A stretch of 64,000 nt of DNA from Zobellia uliginosa (GCF_900156625.1 NZ_FTOB01000003.1:682001-746000), one strand, 5' to 3'; positions 25,408 to 34,331 are shown, numbered from the stretch's first letter. Numbers and translations are program-made. Notes: a model not told the origin generated them from the letters alone.

Positions 25408-25436
25408 TTTGGGGCTTGTGAATTCTAATATGTTTG
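25408..25436 (+). promoter_or_regulatory. candidate cgiA1 promoter
   Basis: TTTG (25408-25411), a 17-base spacer and TATGTTTG (25429-25436) fit the Bacteroidetes promoter pattern. It would give a leader of about 165 bases before the cgiA1 ATG. Confidence 0.45.
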
Positions 25437-25608
25437 TTATCAGAAGTTTATGAGAAAGAGGAGGAACGGTATAGGAGTGTTACTTGGAATTGACCCCTAT
25501 CGGAAAGGGATGTTAAAGGTAAAATAATGCATAAGTGTATTAATTAACTTCTATATAAGTAAGAAAATACTCTATAGATTGCGGAATTATTAACCTTAAA
25601 TTCTTACA

Positions 25609-27084
25609 ATGAAATTACAATTTAAACCTGTTTATTTAGCGTTAATTGCCATTATGGCGATAGGATGCACCAAAGAAGTAACGGAAAACGAAACCTCCGA
25701 AATATCGGAAGTTCCTACTGAATTGAGGGCTGCTGCCTCTTCATTTTACACCCCACCGGGTCCGAATGTGCGCGCCCATAAAAAAAACTTGGTCACGGAT
25801 TACGGTGTGAACCACCGTGATCAAAACGATGATAGCAGCAAACTAAACCTTGCCATCAAAGATTTATCCGATACCGGTGGTATATTGACCCTTCCTAAGG
25901 GGAAGTACTATTTGACCAAAATTAGAATGCGATCTAATGTCCATCTTGAAATAGAAAAGGGAACGGTAATCTATCCGAGCAAGGGATTGGCTTCCGCCAA
26001 AAACCACAGAATCTTTGATTTTGCCAGCAAAACGGGAGAGAAAATTGAAAACGCCAGCGTTAGTGGTAAAGGCGGTAAGTTTATAGTGGACTTAAGAGGA
26101 AACAGTTCTAAAAACCAGATTGTAGCCGATGTTGGTAACGTAACCAACTTTAAGCTATCAGATTTTACGATCAAGGATGAAAAAACCGTCTTTGCCTCGA
26201 TATTGGTCAGCTTTACCGGTAAAGCAGGCAATGCTTGGCCCCATAAGGGCATTATTCAGAATATAAATCAGACAAATGCCCATACGGGATATGGACTCAT
26301 ACAGGCGTACGCGGCCGATAATATAATGTTTAACAACCTAAGTTGCACGGGAGGGGTGACCTTGCGTTTGGAAACCGATAACCTTGCTATGAAAACCGCT
26401 AAAAAAGGAGGGGTAAGGGATATTTTCGCCACAAAGATCAAGAATACCAATGGCTTGACCCCGGTAATGTTCTCTCCCCATTTTATGGAAAACGGTAAAG
26501 TGACCATAGATGACGTAACTGCCATCGGTTGTGCATATGCCGTACGTGTTGAGCACGGTTTTATAGAGATTTTTGATAAGGAAAACAGGGCAAGTGCCGA
26601 CGCTTTCAAGAACTATATTGAAGGTATTCTAGGTGCCGGGTCGGTAGAAGTCGTTTATCGACGTAATAACGGGCGAACATGGGCCGCACGTATAGCGAAC
26701 GAATTTAACGAAGCGGCGTACAACCACTCCAATCCTGCGGTTAGCGGTATCAAACCTGGGAAATTCGCCACTTCTAAGGTAAGCAATGTTAAGGTGACCT
26801 ATAGGAGGACCGGTGCTAAACTTAAACAGGCATTTTTAGCCTATTTACCCTGCTCGGAACGTTCTAAGGTTTGTCGGCCAGGTCCAGGTGGTTTTGAGTA
26901 TAATGGACCTTCCTTGGGAGTTACCATCGATAACACGAAAAGGGATAACAGCCTTGGCAATTATAACGTCAATGTGAGCACCTCCAGTGTTCAGGGTTTT
27001 CCTAATAACTACGTTTTAAACGTAAAGTATAATACCCCTAAAGTATGTAGCCAAAATCTAGGCGGTATTACTTCGTGTAACTGA
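25609..27084 (+). CDS. cgiA1: GH82 iota-carrageenase CgiA1
   Basis: A 491-residue secreted enzyme with a lipoprotein-type signal (Cys20 in MAIGC). Length and sequence agree closely with my memory of iota-carrageenase A1 of Zobellia galactanivorans. The right-handed beta-helix carries the GH82 catalytic set: Gln232, Glu255 and Asp257 in LRLETDN, and His291 in FSPHF. Their spacings (23 residues Gln to Glu, 36 Glu to His) equal those of the well-studied Alteromonas enzyme (Q222, E245, D247, H281). It splits beta-1,4 bonds of iota-carrageenan with inversion, releasing neocarratetraose/hexaose sulfates. C-terminal domain with Cys-bearing loops (YLPCSERSKVCRPGPGG). Followed by a strong terminator. 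Confidence 0.96.
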   Translation: MKLQFKPVYLALIAIMAIGCTKEVTENETSEISEVPTELRAAASSFYTPPGPNVRAHKKNLVTDYGVNHRDQNDDSSKLNLAIKDLSDTGGILTLPKGKYYLTKIRMRSNVHLEIEKGTVIYPSKGLASAKNHRIFDFASKTGEKIENASVSGKGGKFIVDLRGNSSKNQIVADVGNVTNFKLSDFTIKDEKTVFASILVSFTGKAGNAWPHKGIIQNINQTNAHTGYGLIQAYAADNIMFNNLSCTGGVTLRLETDNLAMKTAKKGGVRDIFATKIKNTNGLTPVMFSPHFMENGKVTIDDVTAIGCAYAVRVEHGFIEIFDKENRASADAFKNYIEGILGAGSVEVVYRRNNGRTWAARIANEFNEAAYNHSNPAVSGIKPGKFATSKVSNVKVTYRRTGAKLKQAFLAYLPCSERSKVCRPGPGGFEYNGPSLGVTIDNTKRDNSLGNYNVNVSTSSVQGFPNNYVLNVKYNTPKVCSQNLGGITSCN

Positions 27085-27105
27085 TTGCGTAAATAGGTGT
27101 AAAAA

Positions 27106-27141
27106 AAAAGCAGCTGTCCCTTACTACGGGCAGTTGCTTTT
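27106..27141 (+). terminator. terminator after cgiA1, probably bidirectional
   Basis: AAAAGCAGCTGTCCC (27106-27120) pairs with GGGCAGTTGCTTTT (27128-27141). TGTGTTTTT follows on the plus strand and a long T-run on the minus strand, so it can end both cgiA1 and the converging mannitol operon. Confidence 0.85.
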
Positions 27142-27167
27142 GTGTTTTTAAGAAGTTATGCCGTGAT

Positions 27168-28055
27168 TTATTGGCGACTTTTGATAAAGGCTTGTATTTC
27201 TTTCGGGGTAAATATCGGATTGGCCCCTTCCCTACCGGCTACCATAGCTCCTATGGCACAGGCGAAATCTATGGTCTTTTGTGGGTCTTCCGCTTTTATT
27301 AAGCCATTGGTCAATGATGCCAAAAAAGAATCGCCGGCCCCTACGGTATCCACAACTTCTATGGGGTAGCCCTTATTCTCGTAAAAGTTATCCCCGTAGT
27401 ACAAAATAGCTCCATGCGCCCCACGTGTTACACAGATAGATTTTGTATCGGTAAGTTCTGCTATAAAACTAATGTTCCCTTCCAAAGAATTTGATTTGGA
27501 GCCGAGTTCTTGACCGATTTCCAAAATCTCATCGTCGTTGAATTTAATAAAATCGGCCTCTTTCATCAAGTGGCCCAGAACTTCCATGTTATAATAGGGT
27601 GCCCTGAGGTTTACATCAAAAATCTTATACTTTGCTAATTTTAATAACTCGTAAAGTGTATGTTTAGATCCTTCGTCACGAGCTACTAAACTCCCATAAA
27701 TAAAGGCATCGGCCTTTTGGGTCGCTTTTATCGCCCTGTCATCTATTTGGATATGGTCCCAAGCCCTGGGAAATGCAATGTCATAGGAAGCGGAACCGTT
27801 TTGGGACAAGGTTACCTGTACTATTCCGGTGTTCAATTCTCGATCTACTTGTAAGTTTTCGGTGTTGATCCCTTTTTCTATGATACTTTTCTCTATCTCC
27901 TTGCCTTTTTTGTCCTCACCTATCCTACTGATGATCGACACCTGGTTATCTAAGGAATGCAAGCGTAACGCTACGTTCAAGGGGGCTCCCCCTATTTTTT
28001 CGTGTGTGGGAAAAACATCCCATAAAACTTCGCCAAAACAGACTATATTTTTCAT
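27168..28055 (-). CDS. fructokinase (PfkB family)
   Basis: A 295-residue sugar kinase. The N-terminal part GGAPLNVALRLHSL and the C-terminal DTVGAGDSFLASL (anion hole and catalytic Asp) are the two PfkB signatures. In Z. galactanivorans the gene next to mannitol 2-dehydrogenase encodes a fructokinase, and the same order holds here, with the start immediately following the dehydrogenase stop. It would phosphorylate the fructose made from mannitol to fructose-6-phosphate for glycolysis. Last gene of the mannitol operon. Confidence 0.9.
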   Translation of the reverse strand: MKNIVCFGEVLWDVFPTHEKIGGAPLNVALRLHSLDNQVSIISRIGEDKKGKEIEKSIIEKGINTENLQVDRELNTGIVQVTLSQNGSASYDIAFPRAWDHIQIDDRAIKATQKADAFIYGSLVARDEGSKHTLYELLKLAKYKIFDVNLRAPYYNMEVLGHLMKEADFIKFNDDEILEIGQELGSKSNSLEGNISFIAELTDTKSICVTRGAHGAILYYGDNFYENKGYPIEVVDTVGAGDSFLASLTNGLIKAEDPQKTIDFACAIGAMVAGREGANPIFTPKEIQAFIKSRQ

Positions 28056-29552
28056 TTAATTGTTGTTCTCATGGTTATAGTTTATAGCGATCACACATTT
28101 TTCCACACCTTGGTCTATGATGTTTTTATAGGCCTGGGTGTATGCCACTACAAAGTTTGAATCATTTTTAAGTTTTCCGAATACCGATTCTATTTCCAAA
28201 AAGGCTTTCGGGTTTTCTATCGCGGCCGTGGCTTTTTCACTTAGCAAGGAAGCCATGGCGTCCTTGATATTCAAGGTATGGCCTTGTTCATCTTTCCCCA
28301 AGCTATAGATTGCCCAAGCCGCAATGACAAAGGCAGCGAGCTTTACGGGGCCGTTTTCCGCTAATTGGGCATTTACGGTAGGTAAAATAAATATAGGTAT
28401 CTTGGCGGAACTTTCAGAGCAGATTCTATCGATTTGATCCTTTATATTGATATTTCCAAACCTTTCCAACAAGGATTGCTTGTAGTCATTTAAATCGATG
28501 CCTTCCAAATCGCCTAAAACGGGACTCACTTCGACATCCATATAGTGGTTTAAAAAGCTTCTTACGTTCGGGTTGTTCACCGCTTCATCTATGGTGTCAT
28601 ACCCTAGTAGCGCACCTAGAATGCCCAGTACGGAATGCCCGGCGTTCAGAAGGCTCAGTTTCATTTTTTCGTAAGGTTCGACATTGCTTACAAATTGCGC
28701 CCCTACGGTTTCCCATGCCGGCCTTCCCTCAATAAAATTATCTTCTATGACCCATTGTTTAAAAGGTTCACATACTACGGGCCAGGCATCTTCAACACCG
28801 GTAGTTTCCCTTAAGTTTATAATATCGGCTTTTGAGGTCGCCGGGGTTATTCTGTCGACCATGGCATTTGGAAAAGACACATGGCTTTCTATCCATGCCA
28901 CCAAATCAGGTGCTGCGATGGAAACATAACTGAGTAACATTCTTTTGGACATATGGCCATTTCCCTGAATGTTGTCACAAGATTGAATGGTGCATCCTTT
29001 GAGACCTCTATCCTTTCTAAGCTTTAAAGCTTGGGTGAGGTAACCAAAAATGGTCTTAGGCTTGTTGGGATGTTTTAGGTCGTGCTGGATCAAGGGGTTG
29101 TCAAAGTCGAAGTCCTTCGTGGCCTCGTTATAGTTATACCCCCCTTCGGTAATGGTCAAGGTGATAATTTTTACATCGGCACTAGCCATTTTTTCAATAA
29201 CCTTTAAGGGGGCTTCCGGAGCGAACAAATATTCAACGATGGAGCCGATGACCTGTGGGGTGTGGGTGCCGTCCAGTTCCTTGACGATCAGGGTATACAA
29301 GCCGTCCTGTTCTTTTAGGGTATTGTAGATCTTAGCGTCGAAATCCAAAAGGGCTATGCCGCATATCCCCCAATCCGTGACGGATTCGTCATGTAGTAGT
29401 TGATCGGTATAAAAAGCTTCATGCGCCCGGTGAAACCCACCGATACCCACGTGTACGATGCCCGTTTTAAGCTTAGATCGGTTGTATTGTGGAATTGAAA
29501 CGCTTTCTGAAATGTGGGAAAGATTACTACTGTTTAATTTATAATTTTTCAT
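28056..29552 (-). CDS. m2dh: mannitol 2-dehydrogenase
   Basis: A 498-residue long-chain polyol dehydrogenase from the ATG at 29552; the longer frame starts with TTG inside the permease gene. The Rossmann part has VHVGIGGFHRAHEAFY, the typical start of the mannitol dehydrogenase family. The catalytic triad is in KLSLLNAGH: Lys298, Asn303, His306, with the same spacing as Lys295/Asn300/His303 of the Pseudomonas fluorescens enzyme. It oxidises D-mannitol to D-fructose with NAD+. Neighbours are a fructokinase, an ABC sugar importer and a barrel protein, giving a complete path from external mannitol to fructose-6-phosphate. Confidence 0.94.
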   Translation of the reverse strand: MKNYKLNSSNLSHISESVSIPQYNRSKLKTGIVHVGIGGFHRAHEAFYTDQLLHDESVTDWGICGIALLDFDAKIYNTLKEQDGLYTLIVKELDGTHTPQVIGSIVEYLFAPEAPLKVIEKMASADVKIITLTITEGGYNYNEATKDFDFDNPLIQHDLKHPNKPKTIFGYLTQALKLRKDRGLKGCTIQSCDNIQGNGHMSKRMLLSYVSIAAPDLVAWIESHVSFPNAMVDRITPATSKADIINLRETTGVEDAWPVVCEPFKQWVIEDNFIEGRPAWETVGAQFVSNVEPYEKMKLSLLNAGHSVLGILGALLGYDTIDEAVNNPNVRSFLNHYMDVEVSPVLGDLEGIDLNDYKQSLLERFGNINIKDQIDRICSESSAKIPIFILPTVNAQLAENGPVKLAAFVIAAWAIYSLGKDEQGHTLNIKDAMASLLSEKATAAIENPKAFLEIESVFGKLKNDSNFVVAYTQAYKNIIDQGVEKCVIAINYNHENNN

Positions 29553-29565
29553 GGAAGGTCTTTGT

Positions 29566-30534
29566 TTATTTATTCTCAAATCGTTGAAGCAATACGGCGA
29601 AAATGATAATCCCTCCTTTTACGACTTGCTGTGGATATGAAGGCACGTTTAAAAGATTTAGGATGTTACTGATCAAGCCTAAGATCAATACCCCCATCAA
29701 GGTATTGATGGCCGTACCCCTACCGCCATTTAAACTGGCGCCGCCAATTACTACGGCCGCAATGGCATCCAGTTCCCAGGCCATGCCCATATTGGGTGAG
29801 CCTAGATTGGTTCTCGAAGCTACTATGATGGCCGAAATGGCCGCCAAGGCCCCGGAAATGGCATAGACCAAAAATTTGTACTTATTTACCTTGATTCCCG
29901 AGAGTCGCGAGGCTTCCTCGTTGCTTCCTATGGCAATGACGATTCTTCCAAAAACATTGTGACGGAGCATGACCATGGCCAAAATCACGATTATAAAGAA
30001 CACGATGGCAATATTGGGTATGCCCAAAAAGGAATTATTGGCAAAATCCGACATAAACAAACCGCCATAGGTCTTGAAAGTTACGGGAGAGCCTTTAGAG
30101 TAAATAAAGCCCATTCCCCGTGCTACGGTCATTAAAGCCAAGGTTGCGATAAAGGGCGCCATTTTTTGATAAGCCACCAAATAGCCGGAAACACTGCCCA
30201 GGCCAAATCCGATGGCTATGGTAATAAGAATGGCCAAGGGCAGGGCGAAAATATTAACGAGAATGGCAAACGTCACCGCCAATAGGGCCACCATGGAACC
30301 TACGGACAAATCTATTCCGCCGGTCAAGATGACGATCAACATGCCGATACTTATAATGCCGATACCCGATACCTGCTTTAAAAGGTTACTTAGGTTCACC
30401 GAGGTAAAGAACACATCTGAAATAATCGCGGAAAACAGCACCAACAACAAGAAGATGAATATGGTGTTGTATTTTATTAAGAACTTAAGCACACCGCCCG
30501 GGCTGCTCAGTTGTTGTTTTAAAGTTAAAGCCAT
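29566..30534 (-). CDS. sugar/polyol ABC transporter permease (RbsC-like)
   Basis: A 322-residue inner-membrane permease with eight to ten hydrophobic segments across nearly all of its length. The central GGIDLSVGSMVALLAV and late MGMAWELDAIAAVVIGGASLNGGRGT motifs are those of the ribose-type (RbsC, BPD_transp_2) family. It would form the channel of the importer encoded with the ATPase and binding protein upstream. Position next to mannitol dehydrogenase suggests mannitol or a related polyol as substrate, which is inference. Confidence 0.92.
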   Translation of the reverse strand: MALTLKQQLSSPGGVLKFLIKYNTIFIFLLLVLFSAIISDVFFTSVNLSNLLKQVSGIGIISIGMLIVILTGGIDLSVGSMVALLAVTFAILVNIFALPLAILITIAIGFGLGSVSGYLVAYQKMAPFIATLALMTVARGMGFIYSKGSPVTFKTYGGLFMSDFANNSFLGIPNIAIVFFIIVILAMVMLRHNVFGRIVIAIGSNEEASRLSGIKVNKYKFLVYAISGALAAISAIIVASRTNLGSPNMGMAWELDAIAAVVIGGASLNGGRGTAINTLMGVLILGLISNILNLLNVPSYPQQVVKGGIIIFAVLLQRFENK

Positions 30535-30551
30535 CGTTTAAGTTTTTTGAG

Positions 30552-32078
30552 TTAATTTTTTAGTGGTTTTCCAATTGCGTAACGAAGTATGTTTTCTTCG
30601 GAAAATTTCTCTTTGGGCAGTTCCCCATAGATCGTTCCTTTGTACATCACCAAAATTCTATCGGCAATACCCATTATTTCGGGCATATCCGATGAGATGA
30701 CCACAACGCCGACGCCTCTTTTGGCCACTTCGTTGATCAGGTTGTAGATTTCTACTTTCGCACCAACATCGACGCCTCGGGTAGGCTCATCTATGATGAT
30801 AACCTTGCTGTCTATACTCAGCCACTTGGCCAAGGCCACTTTTTGTTGGTTTCCCCCACTTAGGTTTTCGACCGGTACCCCAGAATTAGGCGTTTTGATG
30901 TTGAGTTTTTCTATTAACTCCTGAACCTTGGCGTATTCTTTTTCGACATTGATAAAGCCGAACCGGTTTGAAATGGACTTAAAATTGGTCACACTGATGT
31001 TCTTTCGGATGGAAAGCGGTAAGAACACGCCCTCTTCCTTTCTGTCTTCACAGACTAGGCCTATTTCTTGTTTGACCGCATCGGCAGGGGATTTGGTTTG
31101 AATTTCCTTTCCGTTCAAAAAGATGCTTCCGGATTTCTTTTTGTCCGCTCCGAAGATCAATTTTGCGGTTTCTGTCCTTCCGCTTCCCCCTAGTCCTGCA
31201 ATACCTAGTACTTCTCCAGGCTTTACGGAAAAGGAAACATTGTGTACTAGGGTGTTTTTCGCCGTCAAACCCTTGACCTCAAAAATGGCTTCGTCCCCTA
31301 CCCTTATGTCCCTTGGCGGGAACATATCTTTTAATTCCCTACCGATCATCAATCGAATTACGGCATCGGCATCGGTTTCGGAAACGGGCATACTTCCCGT
31401 ATCTACACCATCCTTAAGCACGGTTACGGTGTCGGCTATTTTAAAAATCTCTTCAAGGTGATGCGAAATGTAAATGATGGAAATGCCCCGCTCCCTAAGC
31501 TTGAACAAATTGTCAAAGAGCTTTTGGGTGTCGGTGGGATCAAATACCGTGGTGGGCTCATCTAAAACCAAAACCTTGGTGTCTTCTGAAATTGCCTTGG
31601 CGATCTCTACCACTTGTTTTTGTACAATACTCAAGTTTCTTACCGTGGCCGAGGCATCGATATCAAAACCTAAGGAGTTAATCAATTCTTGGGCATCCTT
31701 GGTTATTTCCTTCCAGTTCATCCAAAATTTACTGGCCCCCAGCTTATGCAGGTATATGTTTTCCGCAACGGAGAGGTCGTTGATCAACGATAGTTCTTGA
31801 TAGACCACGCTAATACCCATGACCCGGCCTTCATGGGTGTTTTTAGGATGTATTTCCTCGCCATTGAGCAATACGCGACCGGTATCCCTTTGGTGTACCC
31901 CGCTTAATATTTTCATCAAAGTGGATTTCCCCGCTCCGTTTTCGCCAAGTAAGGCATGGATTTCACCATGCTTTACCCTTAAATTCACGTCCTTCAGCAC
32001 TGAAACGATTCCGAAACTTTTGGATATTCCGGTCATTTCAAGTCTATACTCGCTTTGTGTATTTTGCATATCGGCCAT
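30552..32078 (-). CDS. sugar/polyol ABC transporter ATP-binding protein (RbsA-like, double domain)
   Basis: A 508-residue protein with two fused ATPase domains, as in RbsA. First half: Walker A GENGAGKST, Walker B VLVLDEPTT, with a degenerate signature near RNLSIVQKQ. Second half: GLGGSGRTET in place of a normal Walker A (as usual in this family), signature LSGGNQQKVALAKWL and Walker B IIIDEPTRGVD. It powers the permease encoded downstream. Second gene of the importer, with 9- and 17-base gaps to its neighbours. Confidence 0.94.
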   Translation of the reverse strand: MADMQNTQSEYRLEMTGISKSFGIVSVLKDVNLRVKHGEIHALLGENGAGKSTLMKILSGVHQRDTGRVLLNGEEIHPKNTHEGRVMGISVVYQELSLINDLSVAENIYLHKLGASKFWMNWKEITKDAQELINSLGFDIDASATVRNLSIVQKQVVEIAKAISEDTKVLVLDEPTTVFDPTDTQKLFDNLFKLRERGISIIYISHHLEEIFKIADTVTVLKDGVDTGSMPVSETDADAVIRLMIGRELKDMFPPRDIRVGDEAIFEVKGLTAKNTLVHNVSFSVKPGEVLGIAGLGGSGRTETAKLIFGADKKKSGSIFLNGKEIQTKSPADAVKQEIGLVCEDRKEEGVFLPLSIRKNISVTNFKSISNRFGFINVEKEYAKVQELIEKLNIKTPNSGVPVENLSGGNQQKVALAKWLSIDSKVIIIDEPTRGVDVGAKVEIYNLINEVAKRGVGVVVISSDMPEIMGIADRILVMYKGTIYGELPKEKFSEENILRYAIGKPLKN

Positions 32079-32087
32079 TATAAGGGG

Positions 32088-33149
32088 TTAAAACAACGCA
32101 TCTGGATTGTAATACTGTGCAGCGTTTTCTTTGGTGATAAGCAAAGGGGCGGTAAACGATGTTTTAGAAAAGTCACGCTTACCGTTCATGTATTGGATCG
32201 CATAAGTGACGGCGTTTTTTCCTATTTGAACAGGACTGTTCATAGCGGTACAGCCATAGAAGTCGGTATCCATGATGTACTTAATGGCCTCTTTTTGTCC
32301 GTCGGCACCGGCAACAATTAGGATGTCATCTGTTTTTCCTGCCTGGGCAATGGCTTTTATAGCACCGAGTACACAAACATCTGACTCGGTAATAACCACA
32401 TTGATGTCTGGGTGGGCCACCAAAATATCTTCCATGGCCTTTAGCCCTCCTGCATAAGACCATTCCGTATACATTTGGGTTTTAACGTTTAAATCGATGT
32501 AGCCCAAACTTCTTAGCTGTTCTTCGGCTATACCTTGTAAGAGTCCTTGTTTTCGCGTTCTTCCTACCGGATTTCCGGCGTTGCCGCTAAGTAGGGCAAT
32601 GTTCATTTTTTTACTCCCGAATTTTTTGGCCAACCACTCTCCCGCTAGGGCACCGTTCGCCAAATTATTGGACTGGATCGTGGTCACATATTCGGCGGAA
32701 GGGTCGATTGAGCTATCTATTATAAAAACGGGGATGCCGGCGGCCTTCGCCAATTTGGTGACCCCTACCAAGGCATCGGGGTCTTTAGGGTTCAAGAGCA
32801 AGGCGTCTACCCCCTTTGTAATCAAATCTTCCACGGCCGATACCTGTTTGCTGATATCGTCTTGCCCGTCGGCGGACAAAAAGGTCATTCCGTTTTTTTC
32901 CGTGGTTTCTTGAATGCTCTTTAAGAGGGCCTGATAGTAAGGCGCATTTAAAGTAGGACTGCAATAGCCAATGGTTTTTCCCGAAAGATCGATGGCACTT
33001 TCTATCAGTCCATCTTCGTTCAATTCACCCTTTGGGGTGTTATCGGACTTTTCAATGGGTTCGGCGCAAGCCAGGGCATTGAGTAAAATGCTAGATGCCA
33101 CAAATAACCTTAGCAGGTGTTTTATGGGCAGATGTTTGTTGAGTTTCAT
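32088..33149 (-). CDS. substrate-binding lipoprotein of the polyol ABC importer (RbsB-like)
   Basis: A 353-residue protein with a lipoprotein signal ending in LNALAC (Cys28). The mature part is a periplasmic-binding-protein type 1 fold, starting with TIGYCSPTLNAPYYQALLKSI and continuing with VDALLLNPKDPDALVGV, typical of ribose-type binding proteins. It would capture the sugar or polyol in the periplasm and hand it to the RbsC-like permease. A three-part ribose-type importer linked to mannitol dehydrogenase suggests mannitol, but binding has to be tested. Confidence 0.92.
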   Translation of the reverse strand: MKLNKHLPIKHLLRLFVASSILLNALACAEPIEKSDNTPKGELNEDGLIESAIDLSGKTIGYCSPTLNAPYYQALLKSIQETTEKNGMTFLSADGQDDISKQVSAVEDLITKGVDALLLNPKDPDALVGVTKLAKAAGIPVFIIDSSIDPSAEYVTTIQSNNLANGALAGEWLAKKFGSKKMNIALLSGNAGNPVGRTRKQGLLQGIAEEQLRSLGYIDLNVKTQMYTEWSYAGGLKAMEDILVAHPDINVVITESDVCVLGAIKAIAQAGKTDDILIVAGADGQKEAIKYIMDTDFYGCTAMNSPVQIGKNAVTYAIQYMNGKRDFSKTSFTAPLLITKENAAQYYNPDALF

Positions 33150-33187
33150 TTGGATTTAAGTTTTCGTTGCGTAAAGTTTTCTGATAG

Positions 33188-34096
33188 CTATAGGGTCATA
33201 ATGTCTAATTGTAAAACGGTTAGTTCCTTTTCAGGATTCCACATGGCCATTACTTCAATGGGCAGCGCATACGTACCAAAGGCAAGTGTTCTAGTAAAGG
33301 TAGCCCCTACGTTTATGATATTGCCCGAATTTGTAGTGTAAAATGTCTTGTTGGTAAGGAAGGACCATGCCCCACCGGCAAAAAGGGATAAAGAGGAATT
33401 TTTGTTTTCCCACACCTTACCGCTAACTTCAAAATAGTGGGTCCACGAATTTTTTAGGGTTCCTTCGTTCTGCAGTTCGTAATCTCCGGAGCCCCCGTTG
33501 ATAATGGTCGCAAAATAGAATAAGGCGTCCGGAATCGGATGGTACCCCAAGCTTAGGTCTACGAAATTGTAACCTTGGGTTTTGCCATACCCCCAATAGT
33601 GCGGGTCATCGCCCCTCTCCTCTACTTCCGTATAGTTGTTGTGCGATACCGCTTTAACAAAAAACGAATCGGAAAAGCGATACTTTGAATAAATCGAAGC
33701 CTCCTTGTAATAGGCGGGCACATTTTCTTCCGTATCGGTATGGATTACATCGACCGTTGAAAAACTGGCCCCTCCCCATAAACCGAAAGTAAATTTTGTG
33801 TTTTCGGAGTTGTACTCGATGTGGCTCGCCAGTACGGCACCCGGATGAACCACGGAGCCATGCCAGGTATGCATATTTTTTAAATGCGCCCCGATATGGA
33901 AGGGTTTGTATTCGACTTCCCTTATTTCTTCCTGTGCGGAAGTTGTATTCAGCACTCCAAAAACAAAACAGCTATACAAACATAAATCCTGAAAACAGCC
34001 TCTTTGTTTTTTAGAAGGTAGATCCGTGCGATACTTCTGTATGGGGTTTTTGGTTTTTTTCAAGATCACAGTTTTTAAATGCTCTGAAATAAACAA
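33188..34096 (-). CDS. outer-membrane beta-barrel protein, first gene of the mannitol operon
   Basis: About 300 residues. A hydrophobic export segment near residues 33-52 ends at TTSA before QEEIREVEY. The rest reads as alternating amphipathic strands with aromatic ends (KFTFGLWGGASFS, SIYSKYRFSDSFFVKAVSH, YNFVDLSLGYHPIP, SLSLFAGGAWSFL), finishing in VLQLDIMTL. It probably forms a porin-like channel for mannitol; it is not a SusC/TonB receptor. The start is uncertain: no ATG is in frame near the signal peptide, only TTG at 34096, GTG at 34069 and TTG at 34063. An ATG eight bases upstream is in another frame, so a frameshift is possible. Confidence 0.7.
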   Translation of the reverse strand: MFISEHLKTVILKKTKNPIQKYRTDLPSKKQRGCFQDLCLYSCFVFGVLNTTSAQEEIREVEYKPFHIGAHLKNMHTWHGSVVHPGAVLASHIEYNSENTKFTFGLWGGASFSTVDVIHTDTEENVPAYYKEASIYSKYRFSDSFFVKAVSHNNYTEVEERGDDPHYWGYGKTQGYNFVDLSLGYHPIPDALFYFATIINGGSGDYELQNEGTLKNSWTHYFEVSGKVWENKNSSLSLFAGGAWSFLTNKTFYTTNSGNIINVGATFTRTLAFGTYALPIEVMAMWNPEKELTVLQLDIMTL

Positions 34097-34113
34097 ACGT
34101 CATTTGTACGTTT
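34095..34113. promoter_or_regulatory. candidate operator of the mannitol operon, site 1
   Basis: AAACGT-N7-ACGTTT is a perfect 19-base palindrome located just downstream of the putative operon promoter and before its first gene. Its core AACGT-N7-ACGTT recurs at 34249-34265, so both probably bind the Nudix-type regulator encoded next door. Confidence 0.65.
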
Positions 34114-34134
34114 AATTTTTCAAATGTAAATAAA

Positions 34135-34165
34135 TAGATTTATAACATCCTAATGTTTTGTCAAA
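34135..34165 (-). promoter_or_regulatory. candidate promoter of the mannitol operon
   Basis: On the minus strand TTTG (34165-34162), a 19-base spacer and TAAATCTA (34142-34135) partly match the Bacteroidetes consensus TTTG/TAnnTTTG. Operator site 1 lies about 20 bases downstream, a good place for repression. Confidence 0.4.
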
Positions 34166-34248
34166 AAAAACTTGTAAAACATTGTTATTTCAGCGTGTTA
34201 GGAGGTTTTTTTATGCGTATTTGGAAAAACGAATAGATGTTGTTTTAT

Positions 34249-34265
34249 AACGTATGAAGTACGTT
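34249..34265. promoter_or_regulatory. candidate operator near the Nudix regulator, site 2
   Basis: AACGT-N7-ACGTT, a 17-base perfect palindrome with the same arms and spacer as the core of site 1, lies 67 bases before the regulator start. It suggests autoregulation. Confidence 0.65.
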
Positions 34266-34331
34266 TATGCTTAATTTTCTTATATTCACCCCAAATATTG
34301 TAAATACCTATTTTCGTAATTGGACATACTT

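Larger units (their letters stand above)
25037..25608. other. divergent regulatory region between agaC and cgiA1
   Basis: A 572-base AT-rich region with no credible gene. It holds a promoter-like pair for each flanking gene (separate entries) and long leader stretches, about 170 bases before the cgiA1 start. I saw no strong palindrome shared by the two sides. Confidence 0.6.

Noticed and set aside
24945-25421. 158-residue plus-strand frame across the agaC start and the agaC-cgiA1 gap
   Set aside because: It is antisense to the agaC signal peptide and rich in Phe, Leu and Ser, as expected of AT-rich non-coding DNA.
28056-29579. TTG start for mannitol dehydrogenase inside the permease gene
   Set aside because: The ATG at 29552 gives the normal family N-terminus and sits 14 bases after the permease stop.
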